64,000 bases of DNA from Nemertoderma westbladi (GCA_032718475.1 JAUCBJ010006587.1:1-64000); one strand, 5' to 3'; counted from the stretch's first letter, positions 47,341 through 60,439 are shown. A program made the numbers and translations. Notes: generated from the letters alone by a model not told the origin.

Positions 47341-49410
47341 CGGGGGTAACTCGCTGCCTATCACACCATCGCCGCACACACTCGAGTGTTTGTGGAGGTC
47401 GTGGCAGTCCTGTTGGCTTGGCAACGGACACTCTGTAGGTGAGTGGTTCTTCCGTCTTTTGTGTGCGTGAGATCCACTAAATTAAGGAATAAGTTATTGA
47501 TATTTAATATAATTATATTTCGTTATATTTATTTATATGAATTTAATTATATTAACCAAACATTTTGGAATTAATGACACACTGTTACTAAAATTATATT
47601 AAATTATGCTAAAATTAGAAAGATGTGACCTGAATGGAATAAAAATAAATAAGTAAATAAAGTCACACATCAATATGTGGTCGGTCGAGGTTCGCAAGGT
47701 GGAGGGAGCTGCCAAGGTCGGAGTTAAATCGGGGGAGAGCGTAGCAAGTTGAATAGTGGTCGTTGGAGACCGCTTTGCCGTGGCAGAGCCAGCAAATGTA
47801 GTCTTCAGTGGGCCTCCAGCATATTTATATATATATTTATTTATATTTAATTTCATGTTTCTAAGAGCAGCTAGATACTCCAACACATTAATGTTGGCGT
47901 TGGGTTGCCGTGGTAACCTGGACCAGTCAAGCATTCAATTAGTGAACAGTAAGTAAGTAGGTTTCGACCAAACTAGGAGGGCTTCTCAGGAGACCAAGCC
48001 TGTAGGGTGCAGCGGTAGATGAAGCTCCCAAAGGCTAGGAACAAATTGAAAGCGCAATGCGTGATAGCGAGGCAAAGCTAACCATAGGAAGAAGCACCAC
48101 AAACATGTTAATAATGGACAGGGTTTGGGCATTTTACATAACGGCCAGAAACAATTCTTACTTTGCTTCAAAATTTAACAGCTCACGCTAAATTCCGTAA
48201 CCCAACCAATACTGGAAACACGGAACTCTTTCATACTTTTGAACGTACAAATAACTGTATTATTATTATTATTATTATATGAATAATATGAATGAATATA
48301 CGAATCATTATACAATTTGTCTTCTCATTCAATATTAAACTGAGATTCCCCAATTCTTTTACGATACTTTCAAACAAGTACGCCCAATATTCCCCATACA
48401 ACTGGGACAATATTGGTAAATCAGCGACCGGGTGTTTAAAGGATTGGATATACAGACGCAGTTTCGATATTGTAATTGTAACTAATTTTGTGCAAAGTTA
48501 TTAGATCACGGCCTATGTGCACAATGTTCTGACCACTCGCCTTAGCTACCCCCTCCTAGTGGCTCGCCCCAATTCCCGCCACGGCATATTAAGAAAATAG
48601 CCTAGCTATCTAGTTTACACTTTTCAACCCTTTAATCCGTTGTAGTGTATAAATTAACTCGTTCAATAAGAGATGTAGTTAAAAAAGCAATTACATTATG
48701 GTAATATAAGGACTTTTAGGGAGCACCCTTATACGGAATATCAGAATTCACAAAGGCACTACTAGATGTTGTCGTGTAGCAGCCGATAGCGGGTTATATA
48801 ACATGCAATGTGATGTTATGATCGAAGCTTTAGTGAGTTTTATGAGATAAAAAAAAGTACAACACGTAATATTATATGACAACCTTACCAGCTTACATCA
48901 TTATAATAACGTCAAGGTTGCTTTCCATCCCATGATTAGGCAACGAATTTAAAAGTTTTCCTTGCGGTTTTTAGAATAACGTATGTAGGGAGTTTCATCG
49001 GAACCATAATTAATATACATTAAAAAATGCCTTGGGGGATTATATTGTCTGTAATAACTAACATTAACACACATAGTCTATGAATTAAGTACATTAGCAC
49101 TGCCTGTGTATTAAATAACATTAACCAGAACCTCTATGATTACAAATAATATAGAAGTCGATGATATCCAATGCACATTGTTCAGAAAAGGTTTGCACTA
49201 CACACTCTAATTGACATTAAGTATAATATCTATTAACAAGCAAGGACTGTGAAATTCAAAACTGTGAGATGCGCAAACTACTTACTAGTCAATCGGGCAC
49301 TTCACCAACCGATCTCACCAGCGCTATATCTCTAACTATACTAGTAAACAAAGTAAACTATAATCACATTAGCTAATCTCATTAAACATAAATCCACTTA
49401 CCTTTTGGCA
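47341..49410. other. Gene-free stretch, nothing firmly recognised
   Basis: About 2 kb without a supported gene. A GTGGCTCGCCCCA string at about 48549 matches the right end of the foldback element at 58667-59173 and may be a solo end. A short ATT run lies near 48261-48278. GTAGGTGAGT at about 47434 could be a donor, but the sequence before it shows no protein signal. Confidence 0.4.
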
Positions 49411-50198
49411 GCTCTGCCGCGCAATAAAAATATCCAACAATTTGTACTCAGTGAATGCTGCTTCACAATTTTTCTTATATTATTATTTCACCGACTTAAC
49501 AAAGAAACACTAAGTTGGTTTGGTTTATTGCTAATTATGTGGTTATCCCTTTAAGTAGTATATAAAATATCTGGTGTTGGTCAAGTTCTCAAACTGTGTG
49601 CGTGGTGCCCTTCAAAAAGCGCATTTTTCGTTAAAATTTTAAAAATTTCAGCTACAAACGATTGAAACAAAGTTATTTCAGTAACAGTGGTACTTCTTGG
49701 TCGTCCATACGAAGTTATTTCAGTAACAGTGGTACTTGGTCGTCCATACGAAGTTATTTCAGTAACAGTGGTACTTGGTCGTCCATACGAAGTTATTTCA
49801 GTAACAGTGGTACTTGGTCGTCCATACGAAGTTATTTCAGTAACAGTGGTACTTGGTCGTCCATACGAAGTTATTTCAGTAACAGTGGTACTTGGTCGTC
49901 CAGACGAAGTTATTTCAGTAACAGTGGTACTTGGTCGTCCAGCTCTGCCGCGCAATAAAAATATCCAACAAATTGTACTCAGTGAATGCTGCTTCACAAT
50001 TTTTCTTATATTATTATTTCACCGACTTAACAAAGAAACACTAAGTTGGTTTGGTTTATTGCTAATTATGTGGTTATCCCTTTAAGTAGTATATAAAATA
50101 TCTGGTGTTGGTCAAGTTCTCAAACTGTGTGCGTGGTGCCCCTCAAAAAGCGCATTTTTCGTTAAAATTTTAAAAATTTCAGCTACAAACGATTGAAA
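49411..50198. repeat. 531-bp duplication: spacer plus seven array units
   Basis: About 258 bp of non-repeat sequence (49411-49668, containing GCTCTGCCGCGCAATAAAAA) is followed by seven 39-bp units (to about 49941). The same spacer then recurs at 49942-50198 with only a couple of differences (for example CCCTTC versus CCCCTC), offset 531 bp, and leads into the main array. Spacer and array units were duplicated together. Confidence 0.92.
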
Positions 50199-53100
50199 CA
50201 AAGTTATTTCAGTAACAGTGGTACTTCTTGGTCGTCCATACGAAGTTATTTCAGTAACAGTGGTACTTGGTCGTCCATACGAAGTTATTTCAGTAACAGT
50301 GGTACTTGGTCGTCCATACGAAGTTATTTCAGTAACAGTGGTACTTGGTCGTCCATACGAAGTTATTTCAGTAACAGTGGTACTTGGTCGTCCATACGAA
50401 GTTATTTCAGTAACAGTGGTACTTGGTCGTCCATACGAAGTTATTTCAGTAACAGTGGTACTTGGTCGTCCATACGAAGTTATTTCAGTAACAGTGGTAC
50501 TTGGTCGTCCATAGGAAGTTATTTCAGTAACAGTGGTACTTGGTCGTCCATACGAAGTTATTTCAGTAATAGTGGTACTTGGTCGTCCATAGGAAGTTAT
50601 TTCAGTAACAGTGGTACTTGGTCGTCCATACGAAGTTATTTCAGTAATAGTGGTACTTGGTCGTTCGTCCATACGAAGTTATTTCAGTAACAGTGGTACT
50701 TGGTCGTCCATACGAAGTTATTTCAGTAATAGTGGTACTTGGTCGTTCGTCCATACGAAGTTATTTCAGTAACAGTGGTACTTGGTCGTCCATACAAAGT
50801 TATTTCAGTAACAGTGGTACTTGGTCGTCCATACGAAGTTATTTCAGTAACAGTGGTACTTGGTCGTCCATACAAAGTTATTTCAGTAACTGTGGTACTT
50901 GGTCGTCCATACGAAGTTATTTCAGTAACAGTGGTACTTGGTCGTCCATACAAAGTTATTTCAGTAACTGTGGTACTTGGTCGTCCATACGAAGTTATTT
51001 CAGTAACTGTGGTACTTGGTCGTCCATACGAAGTTATTTCAGTAACAGTGGTACTTGGTCGTCCATACGAAGTTATTTCAGTAACAGTGGTACTTGGTCG
51101 TCCATACGAAGTTATTTCAGTAACAGTGGTACTTGGTCGTCCATACGAAGTTATTTCAGTAACAGTGGTACTTGGTCGTCCATACGAAGTTATTTCAGTA
51201 ACTGTGGTACTTGGTCGTCCATACGAAGTTATTTCAGTAACAGTGGTACTTGGTCGTCCATACGAAGTTATTTCAGTAACAGTGGTACTTGGTCGTCCAT
51301 ACGAAGTTATTTCAGTAACAGTGGTACTTGGTCGTCCATACGAAGTTATTTCAGTAACAGTGGTACTTGGTCGTCCATACGAAGTTATTTCAGTAACAGT
51401 GGTACTTGGTCGTCCATACGAAGTTATTTCAGTAACAGTGGTACTTGGTCGTCCATACGAAGTTATTTCAGTAATAGTGGTACTTGGTCGTTCGTCCATA
51501 CGAAGTTATTTCAGTAACAGTGGTACTTGGTCGTCCATACGAAGTTATTTCAGTAACAGTGGTACTTGGTCGTCCATACGAAGTTATTTCAGTAACTGTG
51601 GTACTTGGTCGTCCATACGAAGTTATTTCAGTAACAGTGGTACTTGGTCGTCCATACAAAGTTATTTCAGTAACTGTGGTACTTGGTCGTCCATACGAAG
51701 TTATTTCAGTAACTGTGGTACTTGGTCGTCCATACGAAGTTATTTCAGTAACAGTGGTACTTGGTCGTCCATACGAAGTTATTTCAGTAACAGTGGTACT
51801 TGGTCGTCCATACGAAGTTATTTCAGTAACAGTGGTACTTGGTCGTCCATACGAAGTTATTTCAGTAACAGTGGTACTTGGCTCGTCCATACGAAGTTAT
51901 TTCAGTAACAGTGGTACTTGGTCGTCCATACGAAGTTATTTCAGTAATAGTGGTACTTGGTCGTTCGTCCATACGAAGTTATTTCAGTAACAGTGGTACT
52001 TGGTCGTCCATACAAAGTTATTTCAGTAACAGTGGTACTTGGTCGTCCATACGAAGTTATTTCAGTAACAGTGGTACTTGGTCGTCCATACAAAGTTATT
52101 TCAGTAACTGTGGTACTTGGTCGTCCATACGAAGTTATTTCAGTAACAGTGGTACTTGGTCGTCCATACGAAGTTATTTCAGTAACTGTGGTACTTGGTC
52201 GTCCATACGAAGTTATTTCAGTAACTGTGGTACTTGGTCGTCCATACGAAGTTATTTCAGTAACAGTGGTACTTGGTCGTCCATACGAAGTTATTTCAGT
52301 AACAGTGGTACTTGGTCGTCCATACGAAGTTATTTCAGTAACAGTGGTACTTGGTCGTCCATACGAAGTTATTTCAGTAACAGTGGTACTTGGTCGTCCA
52401 TACGAAGTTATTTCAGTAACTGTGGTACTTGGTCGTCCATACGAAGTTATTTCAGTAACAGTGGTACTTGGTCGTCCATACGAAGTTATTTCAGTAACAG
52501 TGGTACTTGGTCGTCCATACGAAGTTATTTCAGTAACAGTGGTACTTGGTCGTCCATACGAAGTTATTTCAGTAACAGTGGTACTTGGTCGTCCATACGA
52601 AGTTATTTCAGTAACAGTGGTACTTGGTCGTCCATACGAAGTTATTTCAGTAACAGTGGTACTTGGTCGTCCATACGAAGTTATTTCAGTAACAGTGGTA
52701 CTTGGTCGTCCATACGAAGTTATTTCAGTAACAGTGGTACTTGGTCGTCCATACGAAGTTATTTCAGTAACAGTGGTACTTGGTCGTCCATACGAAGTTA
52801 TTTCAGTAACTGTGGTACTTGGTCGTCCATACGAAGTTATTTCAGTAACAGTGGTACTTGGTCGTCCATACGAAGTTATTTCAGTAACAGTGGTACTTGG
52901 TCGTCCATACGAAGTTATTTCAGTAACAGTGGTACTTGGTCGTCCATACGAAGTTATTTCAGTAACAGTGGTACTTGGTCGTCCATACGAAGTTATTTCA
53001 GTAACAGTGGTACTTGGTCGTCCATACGAAGTTATTTCAGTAACAGTGGTACTTGGTCGTCCATACGAAGTTATTTCAGTAACAGTGGTACTTGGTCGTC

Positions 53101-56100
53101 CATACGAAGTTATTTCAGTAACAGTGGTACTTGGTCGTCCATACGAAGTTATTTCAGTAACAGTGGTACTTGGTCGTCCATACGAAGTTATTTCAGTAAC
53201 TGTGGTACTTGGTCGTCCATACGAAGTTATTTCAGTAACAGTGGTACTTGGTCGTCCATACGAAGTTATTTCAGTAACAGTGGTACTTGGTCGTCCATAC
53301 GAAGTTATTTCAGTAACAGTGGTACTTGGTCGTCCATACGAAGTTATTTCAGTAACAGTGGTACTTGGTCGTCCATACGAAGTTATTTCAGTAACAGTGG
53401 TACTTGGTCGTCCATACGAAGTTATTTCAGTAACAGTGGTACTTGGTCGTCCATACGAAGTTATTTCAGTAACAGTGGTACTTGGTCGTCCATACGAAGT
53501 TATTTCAGTAACAGTGGTACTTGGTCGTCCATACGAAGTTATTTCAGTAACAGTGGTACTTGGTCGTCCATACGAAGTTATTTCAGTAACAGTGGTACTT
53601 GGTCGTCCATACGAAGTTATTTCAGTAACAGTGGTACTTGGTCGTCCATACGAAGTTATTTCAGTAACAGTGGTACTTGGTCGTCCATACGAAGTTATTT
53701 CAGTAACAGTGGTACTTGGTCGTCCATACGAAGTTATTTCAGTAACAGTGGTACTTGGTCGTCCATACGAAGTTATTTCAGTAACAGTGGTACTTGGTCG
53801 TCCATACGAAGTTATTTCAGTAACAGTGGTACTTGGTCGTCCATACGAAGTTATTTCAGTAACAGTGGTACTTGGTCGTCCATACGAAGTTATTTCAGTA
53901 ACAGTGGTACTTGGTCGTCCATACGAAGTTATTTCAGTAACAGTGGTACTTGGTCGTCCATACGAAGTTATTTCAGTAACAGTGGTACTTGGTCGTCCAT
54001 ACGAAGTTATTTCAGTAACAGTGGTACTTGGTCGTCCATACGAAGTTATTTCAGTAACAGTGGTACTTGGTCGTCCATACGAAGTTATTTCAGTAACAGT
54101 GGTACTTGGTCGTCCATACGAAGTTATTTCAGTAACAGTGGTACTTGGTCGTCCATACGAAGTTATTTCAGTAACAGTGGTACTTGGTCGTCCATACGAA
54201 GTTATTTCAGTAACAGTGGTACTTGGTCGTCCATACGAAGTTATTTCAGTAACAGTGGTACTTGGTCGTCCATACGAAGTTATTTCAGTAACAGTGGTAC
54301 TTGGTCGTCCATACGAAGTTATTTCAGTAACAGTGGTACTTGGTCGTCCATACGAAGTTATTTCAGTAACAGTGGTACTTGGTCGTCCATACGAAGTTAT
54401 TTCAGTAACAGTGGTACTTGGTCGTCCATACGAAGTTATTTCAGTAACAGTGGTACTTGGTCGTCCATACGAAGTTATTTCAGTAACAGTGGTACTTGGT
54501 CGTCCATACGAAGTTATTTCAGTAACAGTGGTACTTGGTCGTCCATACGAAGTTATTTCAGTAACAGTGGTACTTGGTCGTCCATACGAAGTTATTTCAG
54601 TAACAGTGGTACTTGGTCGTCCATACGAAGTTATTTCAGTAACAGTGGTACTTGGTCGTCCATACGAAGTTATTTCAGTAACAGTGGTACTTGGTCGTCC
54701 ATACGAAGTTATTTCAGTAACAGTGGTACTTGGTCGTCCATACGAAGTTATTTCAGTAACAGTGGTACTTGGTCGTCCATACGAAGTTATTTCAGTAACA
54801 GTGGTACTTGGTCGTCCATACGAAGTTATTTCAGTAACAGTGGTACTTGGTCGTCCATACGAAGTTATTTCAGTAACAGTGGTACTTGGTCGTCCATACG
54901 AAGTTATTTCAGTAACAGTGGTACTTGGTCGTCCATACGAAGTTATTTCAGTAACAGTGGTACTTGGTCGTCCATACGAAGTTATTTCAGTAACAGTGGT
55001 ACTTGGTCGTCCATACGAAGTTATTTCAGTAACAGTGGTACTTGGTCGTCCATACGAAGTTATTTCAGTAACAGTGGTACTTGGTCGTCCATACGAAGTT
55101 ATTTCAGTAACAGTGGTACTTGGTCGTCCATACGAAGTTATTTCAGTAACAGTGGTACTTGGTCGTCCATACGAAGTTATTTCAGTAACAGTGGTACTTG
55201 GTCGTCCATACGAAGTTATTTCAGTAACAGTGGTACTTGGTCGTCCATACGAAGTTATTTCAGTAACAGTGGTACTTGGTCGTCCATACGAAGTTATTTC
55301 AGTAACAGTGGTACTTGGTCGTCCATACGAAGTTATTTCAGTAACAGTGGTACTTGGTCGTCCATACGAAGTTATTTCAGTAACAGTGGTACTTGGTCGT
55401 CCATACGAAGTTATTTCAGTAACAGTGGTACTTGGTCGTCCATACGAAGTTATTTCAGTAACAGTGGTACTTGGTCGTCCATACGAAGTTATTTCAGTAA
55501 CAGTGGTACTTGGTCGTCCATACGAAGTTATTTCAGTAACAGTGGTACTTGGTCGTCCATACGAAGTTATTTCAGTAACAGTGGTACTTGGTCGTCCATA
55601 CGAAGTTATTTCAGTAACAGTGGTACTTGGTCGTCCATACGAAGTTATTTCAGTAACAGTGGTACTTGGTCGTCCATACGAAGTTATTTCAGTAACAGTG
55701 GTACTTGGTCGTCCATACGAAGTTATTTCAGTAACAGTGGTACTTGGTCGTCCATACGAAGTTATTTCAGTAACAGTGGTACTTGGTCGTCCATACGAAG
55801 TTATTTCAGTAACAGTGGTACTTGGTCGTCCATACGAAGTTATTTCAGTAACAGTGGTACTTGGTCGTCCATTCAGCTGCATATGAAGTTATTTCAGTAA
55901 CAGTGGTACTTGGTCGTCCATACGAAGTTATTTCAGTAACAGTGGTACTTGGTCGTCCATACGAAGTTATTTCAGTAACAGTGGTACTTGGTCGTCCATA
56001 CGAAGTTATTTCAGTAACAGTGGTACTTGGTCGTCCATACGAAGTTATTTCAGTAACAGTGGTACTTGGTCGTCCATACGAAGTTATTTCAGTAACAGTG

Positions 56101-57115
56101 GTACTTGGTCGTCCATACGAAGTTATTTCAGTAACAGTGGTACTTGGTCGTCCATACGAAGTTATTTCAGTAACAGTGGTACTTGGTCGTCCATTCAGCT
56201 GCATATGAAGTTATTTCAGTAACAGTGGTACTTGGTCGTCCATACGAAGTTATTTCAGTAACAGTGGTACTTGGTCGTCCATACGAAGTTATTTCAGTAA
56301 CAGTGGTACTTGGTCGTCCATACGAAGTTATTTCAGTAACAGTGGTACTTGGTCGTCCATACGAAGTTATTTCAGTAACAGTGGTACTTGGTCGTCCATA
56401 CGAAGTTATTTCAGTAACAGTGGTACTTGGTCGTCCATACGAAGTTATTTCAGTAACAGTGGTACTTGGTCGTCCATACGAAGTTATTTCAGTAACAGTG
56501 GTACTTGGTCGTCCATACGAAGTTATTTCAGTAACAGTGGTACTTGGTCGTCCATACGAAGTTATTTCAGTAACAGTGGTACTTGGTCGTCCATACGAAG
56601 TTATTTCAGTAACAGTGGTACTTGGTCGTCCATACGAAGTTATTTCAGTAACAGTGGTACTTGGTCGTCCATACGAAGTTATTTCAGTAACAGTGGTACT
56701 TGGTCGTCCATACGAAGTTATTTCAGTAACAGTGGTACTTGGTCGTCCATACGAAGTTATTTCAGTAACTGTGGTACTTGGTCGTCCATACGAAGTTATT
56801 TCAGTAACAGTGGTACTTGGTCGTCCATACGAAGTTATTTCAGTAACAGTGGTACTTGGTCGTCCATACGAAGTTATTTCAGTAACAGTGGTACTTGGTC
56901 GTCCATACGAAGTTATTTCAGTAACAGTGGTACTTGGTCGTCCATACGAAGTTATTTCAGTAACTGTGGTACTTGGTCGTCCATACGAAGTTATTTCAGT
57001 AACAGTGGTACTTGGTCGTCCATACGAAGTTATTTTAGTAACAGTGGTACTTGGTCGTCCATTCAGCTGCATATGAAGTTATTTCAGTAACAGTGGTACT
57101 TCTTGATCGTCCATA
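50199..57115. repeat. 39-bp satellite, about 177 copies
   Basis: Unit: TACGAAGTTATTTCAGTAAC, AGTGGTACTTGGTCGTCCA. Variants mark higher-order structure. A CTGTGG unit recurs at 52417, 52807 and 53197, exactly 390 bp (ten units). An inserted TTCG with an AATAGTGG unit starts long matching blocks near 50750 and 51970. CATTCAGCTGCATATG replaces a unit junction at about 55872, 56193 and 57060. The first and last units share the same CTTCTTG variant. As 39 is divisible by three and has no stop in several frames, apparent reading frames of over 1,300 codons occur on both strands; strict repetition and equal openness of both strands argue against a protein gene. Confidence 0.97.
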
Positions 57116-57499
57116 AAACACATTTTGTAATTGTTATTTTATTGTTCCTCAAAGAGCTGATAAAATATCATGTAATTGAGGTATTTTACCGCAATTAAAG
57201 CTAAAATAATTAAATAAATCTTAATCAGATTTTTGCCATTTTCTGAGGTACCATTCCATTCCATAGATATAAAGCTCATCTGTCTTCTCTATGTTCAATA
57301 GAATGATTAGAAGAAATATTTAATATGAAATAAACAAACTTATTGGTTCATAGTTTGCAAACAGCAAAAATATCGGGAGTAAAAATTTCTAATATATTCT
57401 CAATGAGGCTACTCATCTACTAGTTCGAAATGAAGGTTAATAAAATACGTCGAATTAATTGTAATCAATTATAAAGTTACACACGCGGATAAAACTGGT
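57116..57499. other. Short gene-free stretch
   Basis: AT-rich link between the 39-bp array and the terminal-inverted-repeat element. Nothing recognised. Confidence 0.4.
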
Positions 57500-58024
57500 G
57501 GGTTGTTCTCATAAAAAGTGGCAAAGATTTAGAGAAAAAATGTCAAATTTTTTTTTTGTCAAAACTATATAAATATATACATATTTCGAGAGCTCTCGAT
57601 GGGGCGATTCCGAATACACTAGTGAGCCTTTTTTTAGTAATGTCGTAAGGTTTTATTCGTGAAAATCTAATGTCCACAATGTAACATTCCCTCGGTGTAA
57701 CGCTACTTGTTAGCCAATCAGCAGCCTTCATTTCACAAAACGCCCACAATCTAACTCGTTGTCTCTAATGTAACGCTACTTGTTAGCCAATCATTATCCA
57801 GGAATTGACATTTAAAATATATACCAGAAATTCAACAGTCACTTGTATGTTATGTAACGTCACTTTCATTATTAGCCGTAAACTAAGGATTTATCGACCA
57901 AATGGCTAAAGATAATATTTTTCAAATCAGCAAATTATTTCGTTTGTATTATTGCATACATACAATATGAATATACATATTATTGTAACAATAATTGTAC
58001 AAAATAGTTAGCGGAATCCTTAAA

Positions 58025-58495
58025 ACCATCACAAACTTAATCTCTAAGTCCTTCACGTGTAACGCCATCCCATCACCAACTTAATCTCTAAGTCCTTCAC
58101 GTGTAACGCCATCCCAATAACTAACTTAATCTCTAAGTCCTTCACGTGTAACGCCATCACTAACTTAATCTCTAAGTCCTTCACGTGTAACGCCATCACT
58201 AACTTAATCTCTAAGTCCTTCACGTGTAACGCCATCACTAACTTAATATCTAAGTCCTTCACGTGTAACGCCATCACTAACTTAATCTCTAAGTCCTTCA
58301 CGTGTAACGCCATCCCATCACTAACTTAATCTCTAAGTCCTTCACGTGTAACGCCATCCCATCACCAACTTAATCTCTAAGTCCTTCACGTGTAACGCCA
58401 TCCCAATAACTAACTTAATCTCTAAGTCCTTCACGTGTAACGCCATCACAATAACTAACTTAATCTCTAAGTCCTTCACGTGTAACGCCATCACT
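58025..58495. repeat. 39-bp minisatellite, about 12 copies
   Basis: Units of 38-45 bp: CTAACTTAATCTCTAAGTCC, TTCACGTGTAACGCCATCA, with inserts CCC or CAATAA at some junctions. Each unit contains CACGTG and GTGTAACGC, the latter also part of the subterminal motif of the surrounding element, so the array may have grown from one such motif. A block of three units is repeated (58053-58115 and 58352-58415). Confidence 0.93.
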
Positions 58496-58666
58496 AACTT
58501 CAATCGAGAAGATCTTAACGGACACAACACGCCTAATTCCGTTTGACAATTGTAATGGCATGACGTTGACTTTTAAGAAACTGTTTTAGAACCGAAATAA
58601 AGAAAGGTAAAAAATCATGAGCTTTTCCTAAACGATTTAGGTAGTACTAGGTAGTACAGACACGAA

Positions 58667-59173
58667 GTGGGGACTTCGCGCAGCACGAAGTTGGCAGAGC
58701 CTTAGCGAATTGACACTGTTAGGGGGTAGGTCAATTTATGCAAATAGTCACGTTGGCCCTCTAGCGGCAGACTGGAGAACTGCAGATGGATTCGCCTCCT
58801 TTGAAAGTCACATCTAATGGTCTAATACATATCTGCCAAGTTTCAGCTTAAACGGATTAAAAGCAAAGAAATGGGAGGGCATTTAATGTTTAGACATGTG
58901 GCCCTCTAGCGGGAGACCATTGCACTGATGGTGTCTGAAAGTCTCTCAAAAATCTCAACTTTTGCTCATATTGATACCTACAAATTTTCAACTTGGCAGC
59001 TTTAAATCCGACAAAGTTATTAGCATGTCAAAATCGTAACGACGACGACAACGACGACGACGACGACGACGACAACGACGACGACGACGACGACAACTAT
59101 TTGCATAAATTGACCCACCCCTTAACAGTGTCAATTCGCTAAGGCTCCGCCAACTTCGTGGCTCGCCCCACAG
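58667..59173. mobile_element. Foldback (MITE-like) element with ~80-bp inverted ends
   Basis: The left end 58667-58750 and the reverse complement of 59095-59173 match over about 80 bp: GTGGGG, CACGAAGTTGGC, GAGCCTTAGCGAATTGACAC, TGTTA, then TCAATTTATGCAAATAGT. About 340 bp lie between, including a GAC triplet run at 59039-59097. No protein. It would form a strong hairpin as single strand. It is nested within the 57500-60175 element. Related edges occur at 31188-31202, 32043-32060 and 48549. Confidence 0.75.
59039..59097. repeat. (GAC)n triplet run
   Basis: About twenty GAC/AAC triplets with two or three A substitutions, inside the foldback element next to its right inverted repeat. Confidence 0.95.
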
Positions 59174-60179
59174 ACTACAGACAGAAACAATATTACTACT
59201 ACAGTAGTTTATACTAAATACTGAAATACAGAAACCATCGACTATTGTTAATTTGACTCTGACTGCCTGATTTGTAAAAATAAACGCCATTCGTACTACT
59301 AGGTATTTTCAGGCCCGACTGCGTTACATGGTGGACATGTCTCAAGTGTAACGCTATTGATTGTTACAGCGTTACATGCGTTACATGATGGACATAGAAG
59401 ACATTTTTCATTAGCATGGCGTTGACTATAGTCTGTTTTGAAACTATATTAAAATCAAATATGTGATTCGATAGATCTGCGATTGCTCTTTCATATGAAC
59501 CCTCAATGGTGTCGATATGATTACTAAGGCAAAAGTTATCGCTATTCAAAGTAGCGTTACATTGAGGACATTCCTAATGACGGTATTTTTTTTTTGTAGA
59601 TTTACGTTTTCGCACAATGCTCGAGTTCTATTGAACGAATTCGTATAATTATTTCACCTGCTGATAGCTAAATAAATCGCCGTTTAGAAATATCTCACTT
59701 GGAGATGTTGTGAATAAATTTAAAAAAAACCATGTCATGAAAACGAGCGTTACATGGTGGACAAAATCCTAGTGACGGCGTAATTAATTGTTAGTAAATA
59801 GTAAATATATAAAATGTGAGTAGCTTCGGTTGAAAACCACCAATAGTATGTGAAAGAGCATTCAATTTGCTTTATTTTGATGTATGGTATGTGGAACCTT
59901 TGCTTTCATTACTTTAGCTCAGAAGCCAAATATTTCAAAATAATTCAATGTGACATTTCAAAAAACATGCATTTTCGATATTTGAAATGGTGTCATTCTC
60001 TAGGTTGTGAATGGAATCTGTTGAAAATTTGCTGAAATATGAGCAGATTTCCGCTCTTCCGATTGGTAGGCTATATAGGTTCATGGGGTTAAATCTGTGT
60101 AGTTTGGAAATAATACCGTGCGAATGCATGGCCATTTTGACATAAAAGTTTGGCCACTTTTTGTGAGAACGACCCTGGT

Positions 60180-60439
60180 ATTAAATAAACAATAACCCGT
60201 GTATTTAATCTCACCGAAGTTTAGCTCTTATAGATTGTTGAGACATGGGATCCCGCTGATCAGTAATCAGGTCGTGAGACCAGGTTTCCACCCAAACACG
60301 ACAGATACTATCTTTACACGAAGTTACCAACATGTTGGGCACCGTTCGACTAAAATCGAAAAAATATATAATAAATAAATAAGAAAGTAGTAGAAATAAA
60401 GACGAAAGTAGTCAAGTCTATTGGTTAGATACTGTAGTC
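60180..60439. other. Short gene-free stretch
   Basis: Follows the TGGT duplication at 60176-60179. AT-rich; nothing recognised. Confidence 0.4.

Larger units (their letters stand above)
57500..60175. mobile_element. 2.7-kb non-autonomous DNA element with TIRs and TGGT duplication
   Basis: The left end GGGTTGTTCTCATAAAAAGT (57500-57519) continues GGC and AAA. The right end, in reverse complement, reads GGGTCGTTCTCACAAAAAGT (60156-60175) then GGCCAAA: about 25 of 28 positions agree. TGGT directly flanks both ends (57496-57499 and 60176-60179), a 4-bp target duplication. Inside both ends are inverted copies of a motif like GCGTTACATGGTGGACA (right: 59325, 59384, 59553, 59747; left, reversed: TGTCCACAATGTAAC at 57671 and ATGTAACGCTACTTG at 57693-57785). 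No transposase frame is present. A minisatellite (58025-58495) and a smaller foldback element (58667-59173) lie inside. The superfamily is not assigned. Confidence 0.7.

Noticed and set aside
51878-55900. Apparent 1,340-codon protein on the plus strand and a similar one on the minus strand
   Set aside because: Both are read from the same 39-bp tandem repeat, whose length is a multiple of three and which lacks stops. Both strands are equally open and no non-repeat domain is attached.
50199-57115. Resemblance to loxP: every unit contains ATACGAAGTTAT, 12 of 13 bases of one loxP arm
   Set aside because: The second arm and the 8-bp spacer are absent, and no recombinase gene is near. A coincidence of a single half-site that was multiplied by tandem repetition.
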